This document shows, in pieces, positions 33,539 to 42,253 of a DNA stretch of 56,393 bases. Positions within the stretch are counted from its first letter, which is position 1, and the number at the start of each line of letters is the position of its first letter. Made by a program: the position numbers and the translations under genes. The notes under the pieces are model-generated. The model had not been told where the DNA came from, made no database searches, and saw nothing but the letters and a program-made list of their open reading frames with translations. Source of the DNA: an uncultured Eubacteriales bacterium (GTDB lineage: Bacteria; Bacillota; Clostridia; Oscillospirales; Acutalibacteraceae); the NCBI GenBank assembly GCA_934525065.1, contig CAKSYX010000012.1, positions 1-56,393 on the forward strand. The letters run 5' to 3'.

Positions 33539-34522
33539 ATGATTGGAACAATTGCTTCATTCATCAACGCCGCAATTATTCAGGGCATACCCCTTCTCTT
33601 TGGTTCAACCGGTGAGATCATTACCGAAAAGAGCGGCAATCTCAACCTTGGAATCCCCGGAATCATGTATATCGGCGGAATTTCCGGAATCATCGGCGGC
33701 TATCTTTATGAACACGGAAATGAAAATCCTTCAACCTTCCTGCTGGTTCTTATCCCGCTGCTTTCGTCCCTTCTCGGTTCGGCACTCATGGCGCTTATCT
33801 ATTGCTTCCTCACCGTTACCCTCAAGGCGAACCAGAATGTCACCGGCCTTGCGCTGACAACGTTCGGCGTCGGTGTCGGAAACTTCTTCGGCGGCTCGCT
33901 TCTGAGCTTCTTCGGCGAAAGCGGTTCAATCTCGCTGATCAAAACAGGCCTTGCTTACAAAGCTAAGCTCCCGTTTGCGGACAGCCTCGGCCTTTTCGGA
34001 AAAACGTTTTTGTCTTTTGGCTTTCTTGCCTATCTTGCGGTAGTCATCGCCCTTGTTGCTTCCTTTATTCTCAGCAAGACGAGAATCGGACTCAACCTTC
34101 GCGCAATCGGCGAAAACCCGGCAACGGCGGACGCGGCCGGAATCAACGTTAACCGCTATAAGTACATTTCAACAATAGTCGGCGGCGCAATAGCAGGTCT
34201 CGGCGGTCTGTATTTTGTTATGGACTACACTGCGGGTGCGTGGACGAACGACGGCTTCGGCGACAGAGGCTGGCTTGCAATCGCAATCGTTATCTTTGCC
34301 CTCTGGAAACCGAAATCAGCAATTTTCAGTTCCTTCATTTTCGGCGGACTTTACATCATTTGCGTGTACATTCCCGGCCTTTCCTCCGCCGCAAAGGAAA
34401 TCATCAAAATGCTGCCGTACCTTATCACCATCGTTGTTCTCGTTACGGTCAGCGCAAGGAAGAAAAAGGAGCATCAGCCCCCGGCAAGCCTCGGACTGAC
34501 CTACTTCCGCGAAGACAGATGA
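33539..34522 (+). CDS. Nucleoside ABC importer permease 2
   Basis: The 327-residue protein is the second permease of the BPD_transp_2 family, with GEIITEKSGNLNLGIPGIMY near the start and the coupling-loop motif RAIGENPATADAAGINVNRY near residue 185. It starts immediately after permease 1, whose last codons contain its AAGGAGGG site, implying coupled translation. A terminator follows, closing the operon. Confidence 0.93.
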   Translation: MIGTIASFINAAIIQGIPLLFGSTGEIITEKSGNLNLGIPGIMYIGGISGIIGGYLYEHGNENPSTFLLVLIPLLSSLLGSALMALIYCFLTVTLKANQNVTGLALTTFGVGVGNFFGGSLLSFFGESGSISLIKTGLAYKAKLPFADSLGLFGKTFLSFGFLAYLAVVIALVASFILSKTRIGLNLRAIGENPATADAAGINVNRYKYISTIVGGAIAGLGGLYFVMDYTAGAWTNDGFGDRGWLAIAIVIFALWKPKSAIFSSFIFGGLYIICVYIPGLSSAAKEIIKMLPYLITIVVLVTVSARKKKEHQPPASLGLTYFREDR

Positions 34523-34530
34523 CAAAACAA

Positions 34531-34588
34531 CAGGGACTTTCGCACCGAACGAATGCTGTTTGCGTTTTGGTGCGGCAGTCCCTTTTGG
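34531..34588 (+). terminator. Terminator of the nucleoside importer operon
   Basis: AGGGACT and GCACC (34532-34545) pair with GGTGC and AGTCCCT (34568-34583), leaving a long loop; TTTT follows. Confidence 0.8.
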
Positions 34589-34622
34589 CAATATATTACG
34601 GCTTTTTAAAGGAGAGACGGTT

Positions 34623-35120
34623 ATGAAAAGAACACTCATAGTCATTGATATGCAGAACGATTTCATTGACGGTGCGCTCGGAACAAAGCAAGCAGTCTCA
34701 ATCGTTCCGGCTGTGTGTAAAAAGATTAAGGAATATAAAGCGCGCGGCGATGAAATCATATTTACCCGCGATACTCACGGCGAAAACTATCTTGAAACGA
34801 ACGAGGGCAAAAGCCTCCCCGTTGTCCACTGCGTCAAGGGCACTCACGGTTGGAATATTGCAGACGGGCTTTGCTTTGAGGGCGCAAAAATCATTGACAA
34901 GCCCTCCTTCGGCTACACCGGCTGGGGTAACTTCGATTTTGAAGAGGTTGAGCTTGTCGGCCTTTGCACGGATATCTGCGTTGTTTCAAACGCGCTCATC
35001 ATCAAAGCGACGTTTCCGGAAATCAAGGTGAGCGTTGATCCTTCCTGTTGTGCCGGCGTAACGCCGAAAACGCACGAAGCCGCGCTTGAAACCATGCGCT
35101 GCTGTCAGGTAATATGCTGA
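34623..35120 (+). CDS. Nicotinamidase/isochorismatase-family cysteine hydrolase
   Basis: The 165-residue protein has the catalytic triad of the family: Asp9 in VIDMQNDFID, Lys93 in IIDKPSFG and Cys119 in LCTDICVVSNAL. Conserved VHCVKGTHGWNI lies at 68-79. It probably deamidates nicotinamide to nicotinate. That fits with pncB 6 kb downstream (40713-42170), which would use the product, but related enzymes act on other amides. The start at 34623 has AAGGAGAG upstream. It is separated from the importer operon by a terminator. Confidence 0.87.
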   Translation: MKRTLIVIDMQNDFIDGALGTKQAVSIVPAVCKKIKEYKARGDEIIFTRDTHGENYLETNEGKSLPVVHCVKGTHGWNIADGLCFEGAKIIDKPSFGYTGWGNFDFEEVELVGLCTDICVVSNALIIKATFPEIKVSVDPSCCAGVTPKTHEAALETMRCCQVIC

Positions 35121-35147
35121 AATTTCCATTTGATTTATACACAAAAA

Positions 35148-35178
35148 AGCCGGGCAGAAGCTTCTGCCCGGCTCGTTT
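35148..35178. terminator. Bidirectional terminator
   Basis: A perfect 26-bp palindrome (35148-35173) is flanked by an A6 run and a TTTT, between two convergent genes. Confidence 0.95.
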
Positions 35179-35190
35179 TGTTCTTTGAAC

Positions 35191-36075
35191 TTACAAAAAT
35201 TCGCTGACGAAGCGATAGAACTCCGAAACCGTCACGCTGTCCATTTCGGCCGCGTCCTCCTGAAGGAGGTGGTCTGAGTTTTCGTAGGTGATAAGCTCGC
35301 AGTAAACACCGTTTTCCTTGAGTGCGCTTTCAAGCTTTTCGGCGTTCTCATAGGAGACCATCTTGTCTTTTTTGCCGTGAACGATGAGGGTCGGCGGAAC
35401 GTTCGGGTTCACCATTGAAAGAGCAGTGATGGAATTGACCGCCTCGGTCTTTTTGCTAAGATTCAGAAGGTTGATGCTTTCTCCCGTGAGAATTGAAAGC
35501 AAACCGCAGGAAATTGCCTTCACGGGCAAAAACTTTTCGGTGTTGGAATCGAAAAAGCTTGCCGGGCAGCTGCCGAGCGTAACAAAACCGATCTCTATCG
35601 GACTGTCGCTGTAATGCTTATAGGCATAAAGCGCCGAAAGGTGGGAACCGGAGGAATGGCCGGCAAGAGCCATCTTGTGGGGAGTAAGTCCGCGCTCAAG
35701 CAGGTAATCCTTCACGCTTGCAACCGTTGCTTCAACGTCCTCGAGCATATCGAGAGCTGTTGCGTTGTTCTGAATTTTTCGGTAGTCCATTCCGACAGCG
35801 ACAAGGCCGTGCTCATCGCAGGCGGTTTTGAGCTTTTCGGCGTATTGCGTCTGGTCATAGAATACCCAGCCGCCGCCGTGGATAACAAGGAGAACATCAA
35901 CGTCTTCTTCGGCGTCGGAGGGAACGTAAATATCATAAACCTGGTTGTAGCTTTCGCCGTACTGCACTCTGTCTCCGCCGTCAAGCGGGGCCGGAGCGGG
36001 CGAAACCACGGGAGCCATTACGTTCATGATCATTGCAATGACCGCCATGAAAAGCGAAACAAGCTTCATTGGCAT
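35191..36075 (-). CDS. Secreted alpha/beta-hydrolase (esterase/lipase BD-FAE-like)
   Basis: The 294-residue protein has an N-terminal signal or anchor (about residues 4-24), then an alpha/beta-hydrolase core: LLVIHGGGWVFYDQTQY with the HGGG oxyanion motif, nucleophile Ser in LAGHSSGSHL, Asp in IVHGKKDKMV and His in NSDHLLQ. It is likely to cleave ester groups from glycans, for example acetyl or feruloyl groups, but the substrate is not evident. ATG 36075 is preferred because AAAGGA lies about ten bases upstream. Divergently placed from the secreted amidase-like protein, each with its own promoter. Confidence 0.87.
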   Translation of the reverse strand: MPMKLVSLFMAVIAMIMNVMAPVVSPAPAPLDGGDRVQYGESYNQVYDIYVPSDAEEDVDVLLVIHGGGWVFYDQTQYAEKLKTACDEHGLVAVGMDYRKIQNNATALDMLEDVEATVASVKDYLLERGLTPHKMALAGHSSGSHLSALYAYKHYSDSPIEIGFVTLGSCPASFFDSNTEKFLPVKAISCGLLSILTGESINLLNLSKKTEAVNSITALSMVNPNVPPTLIVHGKKDKMVSYENAEKLESALKENGVYCELITYENSDHLLQEDAAEMDSVTVSEFYRFVSEFL

Positions 36076-36118
36076 AAATATCAATCCTTTCCGAACATTT
36101 TTTCCATGTTCTACCGCG

Positions 36119-36147
36119 ATTTTATCACCGCAAAGTTCTGCTGTCAA
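36119..36147 (-). promoter_or_regulatory. SigA promoter for the esterase
   Basis: On the minus strand TTGACA (36142-36147) and TAAAAT (36119-36124) are 17 bases apart. Confidence 0.88.
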
Positions 36148-36220
36148 TACTCTTTTCCATAGATTAAGGCGAAAAAACCAACTTTTCAAAGTGCCTTCAA
36201 GAGCCGCCGAACCGCGCGGT

Positions 36221-36249
36221 TTGCATTTTCCGGCATTATATGATAAAAT
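36221..36249 (+). promoter_or_regulatory. SigA promoter for the amidase-like secreted protein
   Basis: TTGCAT (36221-36226) and TAAAAT (36244-36249) are 17 bases apart, about 33 bases before the ATG. Confidence 0.75.
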
Positions 36250-36281
36250 CAGCGTGTATTCTTAAGAACAGGGGTGGAAAT

Positions 36282-38195
36282 ATGTCAAAAAAAGTGCTGA
36301 GCCTTCTGCTTGCGGCGGTGATTGTTTTTTCCGTTTTTTCCGCTGTTTTTCCGGTCGCAGCGGCCGAGGACACAATGAAAACTCTGCTTTATCTGACAAA
36401 AAAGTTTCCCCATAAAAAATACTGGAACCATGTTGGCTCAAAGGAAAATGATCCCGACTCTGTAACGAGTCTTCCCTGTCCCACACACAAGGATATCAGC
36501 TGGGACAGCGAGGACATGACCTGCAACAGCTTTGAAAACGCAATTCAGTGCATGGGCTTTGCGTATAAAATCGCCTATGAAATCACCGGTTCAAGTCCGC
36601 GCACCTGGAGCAAAAGAGAAAAGCTCAGCCCCAAAAAGCTGTGCGTCGGCGATGTGATTCGATACAGAAACGGTTCCCATTCACTCGTTGTTACCGGCAT
36701 AAAGAACGGCGAAATCTCCTTTGTTGACGCCAATTGGTATCCCGGCTGCCAAATCCGCTGGGGGAGGATGAAGCTTAGTGATATGCCGGGCTTCAGCTAC
36801 GTTCTTCATGAAAGCGGAAACACAAGGAAAAACGCTGACCTTGACTTCCACAAAACCACCGTTGAACGCGGCGACAAAGAGGAAGAACAGCTCATCGAGG
36901 AGACCGAAAGCTGGAAAATGAACGACGAAGGCTCGCTGAACGTCAGAGCCGGAGCTTCAACAAAAAAGAGCATCATCGGTCAGATTCCGCCGGAGGCAAC
37001 CTTTTCCGTCAGCGAAAAGAAAAGCGCAAAGGACCACCTTTGGGGGCTTGTGACCTACGGCTCACTTGAAGGCTGGGCCGTTCTTGATTACAGCACCTAT
37101 CTTTCAGGCGGAAACAACGCTCCCGTTGTTTTTGAGCCTGCCGCCGTTTTAGCCGCGGGAGAGAGCATTTCTGTCAGCTGGAAAAAGACACAGGGAGCGA
37201 ACACCTATACCGTTCAGGTTCTTTCTTCAAAAGGAAAGCGGCTCGCTCAGGTCAAAACAAGCGCAGCTTCGGCAAGGTTTACCGTCAAAACTCCGGACAA
37301 GGTGAACGTGACCGTTACCGCCGGGAACACCTTCACTCCCTCATGGAAGCTGAAAGGCGAAGCCGTCACTTTCACCGTGCTTGACAAAAACGACATAAAG
37401 CTGACCTCGCTTCGGCTCGGCAAAAGCGAAACCGTCATTCCAAAAGGCGGCAGCGAAAAGCTTTCGTTTTCTGTTGCGCCATCAAACGCCGGGAACAAAA
37501 AGCTGCTCCTTCAAAGCGCAGACGAAAAAATCGCCGCGATAGACGAAAACGGCGTAATCACGGCGAAGGGCTTCGGAAAAACGACGGTGACCGCTTCTTC
37601 GCTCGATTCTTCAAACCTCAGTGCGGTCTGCAGCGTTACCGTGGTACCGCAAAAAAGCGAAAAGCTCTGTCAATCCCCAAAGAAAACAAAGCAGACCTCC
37701 GTGACCGTCAGCTGGAAAAAAGTCAGCGGTGCTTCCGGATACAGGCTTTACCGATATAACAAAACAAAAAAGACCTATGCCTTGATCTGCGAAACAAAGA
37801 GTACCTCATACACCATGAAAAACCTCAAGGCCGGAACAGACAAATACTTTGCCGTTCGCCCCTTTGCTTTGGTTGACGGCTTGCGGCTTTTCGGCGCGAT
37901 GAGCGAGCCTGTTTTGATTTGCACAAGGCCCGAAAGCCCGGTTGTGAGCGGAAGTCTCAAAAAGAAGAAGGCGGTTTTCAGGTGGAAAAAGGTCAAGGGT
38001 GCAACGGGCTACGAGGTCTACGTCAAAAAGAACGGCAAATATGTTCTTCAAAAAAAGCTTTCGGCTTCAAAAACCGTGTTTGAAAAAAGACTTAACCCAA
38101 ATGAAAAATGCGTTTTGCGCGTCAGGTCGGTAATAAAGGCTGACACCGCCGTTCTCTATTCGGCATATTCAAAAACGACCTCGGTCAGAAGATGA
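36282..38195 (+). CDS. Secreted CHAP/amidase-like protein with SH3, Ig-like and FN3 domains
   Basis: The 637-residue protein starts with a signal peptide ending near AAAEDT (about residue 28). An N-terminal domain (about 30-185) has a Cys in AIQCMGFAYKIAYEI, a His in GSHSLVVTGIKNGEISFVD and DANW, resembling CHAP/NlpC-type Cys-His hydrolases of peptidoglycan; the Cys-containing motif is atypical. An SH3b domain follows (SLNVRAGAST to GWAVLDYSTY, about 225-285), then FN3, a BIG2-type Ig domain (IDENGVITAKGFGKTTVTAS) and two more FN3 modules. Related FN3 modules appear in the gene at position 1. No anchor is seen. It ends one base before repeat-element copy 3. Confidence 0.85.
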   Translation: MSKKVLSLLLAAVIVFSVFSAVFPVAAAEDTMKTLLYLTKKFPHKKYWNHVGSKENDPDSVTSLPCPTHKDISWDSEDMTCNSFENAIQCMGFAYKIAYEITGSSPRTWSKREKLSPKKLCVGDVIRYRNGSHSLVVTGIKNGEISFVDANWYPGCQIRWGRMKLSDMPGFSYVLHESGNTRKNADLDFHKTTVERGDKEEEQLIEETESWKMNDEGSLNVRAGASTKKSIIGQIPPEATFSVSEKKSAKDHLWGLVTYGSLEGWAVLDYSTYLSGGNNAPVVFEPAAVLAAGESISVSWKKTQGANTYTVQVLSSKGKRLAQVKTSAASARFTVKTPDKVNVTVTAGNTFTPSWKLKGEAVTFTVLDKNDIKLTSLRLGKSETVIPKGGSEKLSFSVAPSNAGNKKLLLQSADEKIAAIDENGVITAKGFGKTTVTASSLDSSNLSAVCSVTVVPQKSEKLCQSPKKTKQTSVTVSWKKVSGASGYRLYRYNKTKKTYALICETKSTSYTMKNLKAGTDKYFAVRPFALVDGLRLFGAMSEPVLICTRPESPVVSGSLKKKKAVFRWKKVKGATGYEVYVKKNGKYVLQKKLSASKTVFEKRLNPNEKCVLRVRSVIKADTAVLYSAYSKTTSVRR

Positions 38196-38196
38196 A

Positions 38197-38406
38197 GGGG
38201 CTGTCGCATTTGGCGCAGACCAAAGAGCAAAACAAAAAGAAAAAGACTATATTTCACGAGGCTTATCAAAACCGAGGCTTCCTATGAAATATAGTCTTTG
38301 TTTATTGATGGAATCTAAAAATAATTTTGCTCTTTTAAGCGTTTTTTTGCCCACTCGCGGTATCTACATACAGCTTCGGGGCTTCTGCATCTAAATGCGA
38401 CAGCCC
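38197..38406 (+). mobile_element. Short inverted-repeat element, family 1, copy 3
   Basis: The 210-bp copy has terminal inverted repeats (GGGGCTGTCGCATTT against its inverse) and a perfect 15-bp central stem (38242-38256 with 38285-38299) whose loop holds GAGGCTT twice. Compared with copies 1 and 2 it lacks about 13 bases near the CTTCGGGG block. It begins one base after one stop codon and ends nine bases before the stop of the convergent tspO gene, so it fills the whole spacer and probably acts as their terminator. Confidence 0.9.
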
Positions 38407-38415
38407 TTTGGAATG

Positions 38416-38892
38416 TTACTTGTTCAGTGCACATATTCCTGCGTTGAGATATCCGGCAAATGTGACCCAAAGCAGGTACGGAATGAGCATATAGCCGGAA
38501 ATTTTGTCTGTTCGATAGAAGTTGACCGTCATTGAAAAAATGATCAGCCACAGCAAAACGAGCCAGACAAAGGAAAACAAAAATGCGCGGCAGTCGAAAA
38601 AGAAAATGCTCCACATAAAATTAAAAAACAGATTGATTGCATAGATACAAATTGTGTTGCGCTTCATCCGCGGCGAACGCTTTCTTTCAAGAAGTACCCT
38701 CGCAAAGCTAATTGACATGAGAATATATAGAATTGTCCATACCACCGGAAAAAGCCATGAGGGCGGCGAAAGCGGCGGGGTCTTCACCGTTTTATAGACT
38801 TCCATGCTGCCCGACGTCAAAAATGCCGAAAGACCTCCGACGGCGAGGGTTGCCGCTGCGGAAAGAAAATAAGGCTTAAGCTTTTGCAACAT
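38416..38892 (-). CDS. tspO: TspO/MBR family protein
   Basis: The 158-residue membrane protein has five predicted spans and family motifs PPLSPPSWLFPVVWTILYIL (about 40-59) and NLFFNFMWSIFFF, matching TspO/benzodiazepine-receptor proteins that bind tetrapyrroles. Its role in Clostridia is not known. The start at 38892 has AAAGGAG with seven-base spacing; an ATG two codons earlier is one base from that site. Repeat elements of both families flank it: copy 3 of family 1 directly downstream, and the family 2 element 19 bases upstream of the start. Confidence 0.92.
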   Translation of the reverse strand: MLQKLKPYFLSAAATLAVGGLSAFLTSGSMEVYKTVKTPPLSPPSWLFPVVWTILYILMSISFARVLLERKRSPRMKRNTICIYAINLFFNFMWSIFFFDCRAFLFSFVWLVLLWLIIFSMTVNFYRTDKISGYMLIPYLLWVTFAGYLNAGICALNK

Positions 38893-38910
38893 ATCCATGC
38901 TCCTTTTCTT

Positions 38911-39186
38911 AAGCTGAGGAAAGTCGAACCCAATGCGTCTGAAGAACTCGTTTTCCCGCACATTGCGGCACTTTTTGGTACGCTTACGTCAGTATGGTTT
39001 CGCCAAAGAAGCACCACACTGCACGAAAAAACAAGTCCTTCAGGTGTGAAGCAGTTTTTAAAGAGCAAATTTTTGTCGAGACAAGGCGAAAAGCTGAGTA
39101 ATGCTGACGCATTGCGAGGTTTTTTAACGCAGTATCGGCGGAAATTTGCCTTTAAAAACCGCATCGGGTTCGACTCTCATCAGCTT
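38911..39186. repeat. Inverted-repeat element, family 2 (complete)
   Basis: The 276-bp segment has terminal inverted repeats of about 27 bp with three mismatches (38911-38937 against 39160-39186). No gene is recognised inside. It fills most of the 406-base spacer between the divergent tspO and dut genes, so promoters for one or both probably lie within it. Partial copies of the end lie at 15772-15789 and 42224-42253. Confidence 0.75.
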
Positions 39187-39298
39187 ATAACTTATAATAT
39201 GATATGCAGAAAAACGCGCCGTCATTCTCCGGAACTGTTGACTAAAGAGAACGGATGTGATAAATTTACTGCGTAAGAATATTTTTGGAGTGATGAGC

Positions 39299-39739
39299 AT
39301 GAAATATAATGTAAAGGTCAAAAAGCTTTTGCCCGGTGCAATTCTTCCTTCCTACGGCTCTGATTTTGCCGCCGGTGCGGATCTTTACGCCTGCACCGAT
39401 GAAAAAGTTGAAATTGCGCCGGGAGAAACCGAGTTTATTCATACGGGTCTTGCACTTGAAATTCCCGAGGGCTTTGCCGGCCTGGTTTTTGCGCGCAGCG
39501 GTCTTGCCTGCAAAAAGGATGTTGCTCCGGCAAACAAGGTTGGTGTAATCGACAGTGACTACCGCGGCGAGGTTATGGTCGCTTTGCATAACCACGGAAA
39601 AGAAGCTCGCACCGTCTGCGGCGGAGAAAGAATCGCCCAGCTGCTCATTATGCCTTATGTCACCGCAGACTTTATTCAAAGTGAGGAGCTTTCGGATACC
39701 GTAAGGGGCAATGGCGGCTTCGGCTCAACGGGAAAATAA
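39299..39739 (+). CDS. dut: dUTP diphosphatase (dUTPase)
   Basis: The 146-residue protein has the trimeric dUTPase motifs: GSDFAAGADLYA (motif 1), ARSGLACKKDV (2), GVIDSDYRGEV (3), GERIAQLLIMPY (4) and the C-terminal RGNGGFGSTGK (5). It hydrolyses dUTP to dUMP and pyrophosphate, keeping uracil out of DNA and supplying thymidylate synthesis. ATG 39299 is chosen because GGAG lies eight bases ahead; an ATG two codons earlier is too close. A strong hairpin terminator follows within ten bases. Confidence 0.96.
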   Translation: MKYNVKVKKLLPGAILPSYGSDFAAGADLYACTDEKVEIAPGETEFIHTGLALEIPEGFAGLVFARSGLACKKDVAPANKVGVIDSDYRGEVMVALHNHGKEARTVCGGERIAQLLIMPYVTADFIQSEELSDTVRGNGGFGSTGK

Positions 39740-39746
39740 AGAAAAC

Positions 39747-39799
39747 AAAAGCTATAATTCACGCCTTCGTTTGAAGCGGTTGTGAATTATAGCTTTTCT
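39747..39799. terminator. Bidirectional terminator after dut
   Basis: A 16-bp perfect stem (39747-39762 with 39782-39797) begins with A and ends with T runs, between convergent genes. Confidence 0.95.
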
Positions 39800-39825
39800 T
39801 AATCTTATAAAACGGTTCTGCTGTT

Positions 39826-40713
39826 TTAGGCATTATCCTCAAGTGCGGCAAGCTTTTCTGCGAACGCTTCCATATCCTCAGGAAGCTTTGCTTTGCAGAC
39901 GATTCTTTCACCTGTCACAGGCTGAAGAAACCGGGCTTCGCCGCAATGGAGTGCCTGGTGCGTAATATACTCGCTCTCTTTGCCGTACATTCTGTCGCCG
40001 AGAAGCGGCGCGCCGAGGAACGCAAAGTGAACGCGAATTTGGTGCGTCCGCCCCGTTTCAAGGCGAATTTTGAGCAGTGTCAGCTTCCCGTCCGTTGCCA
40101 GTGCCCTCCAGTGCGTAACGGCGCGGTCGCCGCGGTCGTCTGCTGTGCGCAGCGTTTTCATCGGGTCGGGGCGGTAGATGGGCTTGTCAACGGTTCCGGT
40201 TCCCTCAAAGCGGCCTGTTGCAATCGCATAGTAGGTCTTTTCAATTTTTCCGGAAAGTCTTGCCGCCGCATGGCTGTTGAGCGCGCAGACAACAAGGCCG
40301 GATGTGCCCTTGTCAAGCCTGCCCACGGCGCGGAAGGAACAGCTCATGCCTTTTTTTGAAAGGTAGCCGCAAACGCAGTTCGCGAGGGTGTCGCCCTGAT
40401 GGTTGTGGGATTCGTGGATAGGCATATCGGCAGGCTTGTTCACAACAAGAACGTCGCTGTCCTCGTATATTACCTGCGGCATTATTTCTCCCGGCTCGGC
40501 GGTTTTTTCATCGTCGGGAATGTTGAGCGCAACAACGTCGCCTTTTTTGAGCAGGTCGGAAGTTTTTGCGTGGACGCCGTTGACGGTCAGGCCGTTTTCG
40601 GTGCGCTTGAGCGAGCGGATGAGCTTTGTTGAAAGGTGAACGCAGCCCTTGAGGAAGGAATAAAGCTTTTTTCCTTCAAAGCTCTCGTCAACCGTATATT
40701 CGAGCGTTCTCAT
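39826..40713 (-). CDS. RluA-family 23S rRNA/tRNA pseudouridine synthase
   Basis: The 295-residue protein has an N-terminal S4-like domain (about residues 12-70) and the catalytic core with VGRLDKGTSGLVV, where the Asp is the catalytic base, and RLETGRTHQIRVHFAFLGAPLLGD. It isomerises a uridine in rRNA or tRNA; which position cannot be told (RluD-, RluC- and RluA-like enzymes share these motifs). Its start overlaps the pncB stop by one base in an ATGA-type junction, so the two are translated together. Confidence 0.93.
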   Translation of the reverse strand: MRTLEYTVDESFEGKKLYSFLKGCVHLSTKLIRSLKRTENGLTVNGVHAKTSDLLKKGDVVALNIPDDEKTAEPGEIMPQVIYEDSDVLVVNKPADMPIHESHNHQGDTLANCVCGYLSKKGMSCSFRAVGRLDKGTSGLVVCALNSHAAARLSGKIEKTYYAIATGRFEGTGTVDKPIYRPDPMKTLRTADDRGDRAVTHWRALATDGKLTLLKIRLETGRTHQIRVHFAFLGAPLLGDRMYGKESEYITHQALHCGEARFLQPVTGERIVCKAKLPEDMEAFAEKLAALEDNA

Positions 40714-42170
40714 CAGCGGTCCTTGACTGCGTATTCGTCAAGCATTCTGTGCTTTTCGTTCCAGAGACGCTGAGAAAGGTCAACGTAATACTTATGCGGA
40801 TTTTCAAAACGCTTGACTTCGTCCCAAAGCGTTTCAACCTGCTGTTTGCAGTAGGCTCTTATGTCGGCGATGTCGGGGCTGTTATAGATTTTCTTTCCGC
40901 CTTCAAAAATTTTGACGTGAAGCTCTTTCGCGGTGAAGTTTTCAAGCGTTTTGCGCTTCCAGGTGTAGACCGGGTCAAAAATTTCATAGGGCTTTGAAGA
41001 ATCAATAGTCTCATCAAAAAGGGTAACAACATCGGCAAGTGCTTTTCCGCTTTCGTTGTCATAGAGGCGGTAGAGCTTTTTGGCGCAGGGAGTTGTGATC
41101 TTGACAACGTTTTCGCTCAGCTTGATTCTCGGCTGAGGTACTCCGTTTTCCTCAACGGCAACGATTTTGTATACACCGCCGAAAACCGGAGCCGAAGCCG
41201 CGGTGATGAGCCTTTCGCCGACGCCGAAGGAGTCGAGCTTCGCGCCCTGAATGAGCATATCGCGGATGATGTTTTCGTCAAGGGAATTGCTGGCAACGAT
41301 CTTGCAGTCGGGGAAGCCCGCATCATCAAGCATTTTGCGCGCCTTTTTTGAAAGGTAGGTTATGTCGCCGCTGTCAATGCGTACTCCCTGCGGTCTGAAG
41401 CCACGCGGAAGAACCTCCTTGCGGAACGCTTCAATTGCGTTCGGAATACCTGATTTGAGAACATTGTAGGTGTCAACAAGAAGGGTGCACCGGTCGGGGT
41501 ACTGGCGTGCGTAGGCACAGAAGGCGTCAAGCTCGCTGTCAAAAAGCTGAACCCAGCTGTGTGCCATTGTTCCGACAGCAGGAACGCCGTAGTCGCGCTC
41601 GTCAATTGTGCAGGCCGTTGCATCGCAGCCTCCGATATATGCGGCTCTTGCGCCGTAAATTGCACCGTCGTAGCCCTGAGCACGGCGGGAACCGAATTCC
41701 ATTATGGTTCGGTCGCCGGCGGCCCTTTTGAGCCTGTTGGCTTTTGTTGCAATGAGAGACTGGTGGTTGATCGTGAGCAGCACCATGGTTTCAATGAGCT
41801 GGGCTTCAATAACGGGTCCGCGGACGGTCACAATCGGCTCGCCGGGGAAAATCACCGTGCCTTCGGGAATCGCCCAGACGTCGCAGCTGAATTTGAAGCT
41901 TTTGAGATATTCAAGAAAATCCTCATTGAAGCCCTTTTTGCGAAGCAGCTCAATGTCCTGCTGAGTAAAGGAAAGGTTTTCAAGATAGTCTATAAGCTGG
42001 CGCAGACCTGCCATTATTGCAAAGCCGCCGTCGTCCGGAACCTGGCGGAAGAACATATCGAACCAGGTGATCTTATCCTTCATTCCGCAGCAAAAATAGC
42101 CGTTCGCCATTGAAAGCTCGTAAAAGTCGGTCAGCATTGTGAGATTGCGTTCCCTTAAAGTGTTACCCAT
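40713..42170 (-). CDS. pncB: Nicotinate phosphoribosyltransferase
   Basis: The 485-residue protein matches the long form of NAPRTase, with LTDFYELSMANGYF near the start, MEFGSRRAQGYDGAI, TMAHSWVQLF with the His phosphorylated during catalysis, and RIDSGDITYLSKKAR. It makes nicotinate mononucleotide in the Preiss-Handler NAD salvage route, using product of a nicotinamidase such as the gene at 34623. The start at 42170 is fixed by GGAGG seven bases upstream. The leader contains one end of a family 2 repeat, with a TATAAT further upstream on the minus strand (about 42261-42266). Confidence 0.95.
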   Translation of the reverse strand: MGNTLRERNLTMLTDFYELSMANGYFCCGMKDKITWFDMFFRQVPDDGGFAIMAGLRQLIDYLENLSFTQQDIELLRKKGFNEDFLEYLKSFKFSCDVWAIPEGTVIFPGEPIVTVRGPVIEAQLIETMVLLTINHQSLIATKANRLKRAAGDRTIMEFGSRRAQGYDGAIYGARAAYIGGCDATACTIDERDYGVPAVGTMAHSWVQLFDSELDAFCAYARQYPDRCTLLVDTYNVLKSGIPNAIEAFRKEVLPRGFRPQGVRIDSGDITYLSKKARKMLDDAGFPDCKIVASNSLDENIIRDMLIQGAKLDSFGVGERLITAASAPVFGGVYKIVAVEENGVPQPRIKLSENVVKITTPCAKKLYRLYDNESGKALADVVTLFDETIDSSKPYEIFDPVYTWKRKTLENFTAKELHVKIFEGGKKIYNSPDIADIRAYCKQQVETLWDEVKRFENPHKYYVDLSQRLWNEKHRMLDEYAVKDR

Positions 42171-42223
42171 TGAAAAGCCTCCGTTCAATATATCATAGGC
42201 TGAATGTTTAATCTAAGCCAAGA

Positions 42224-42253
42224 AAACCGCATCGGGTTCAATTTCCCTCAGCT
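42224..42253 (-). repeat. Fragment of inverted-repeat family 2 in the pncB leader
   Basis: About 30 bases match one end of the element at 38911-39186 (ACCGCATCGGGTTC then a CTCAGCT end, some changes). It lies between the probable -10 box of pncB and its start codon. Confidence 0.6.
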
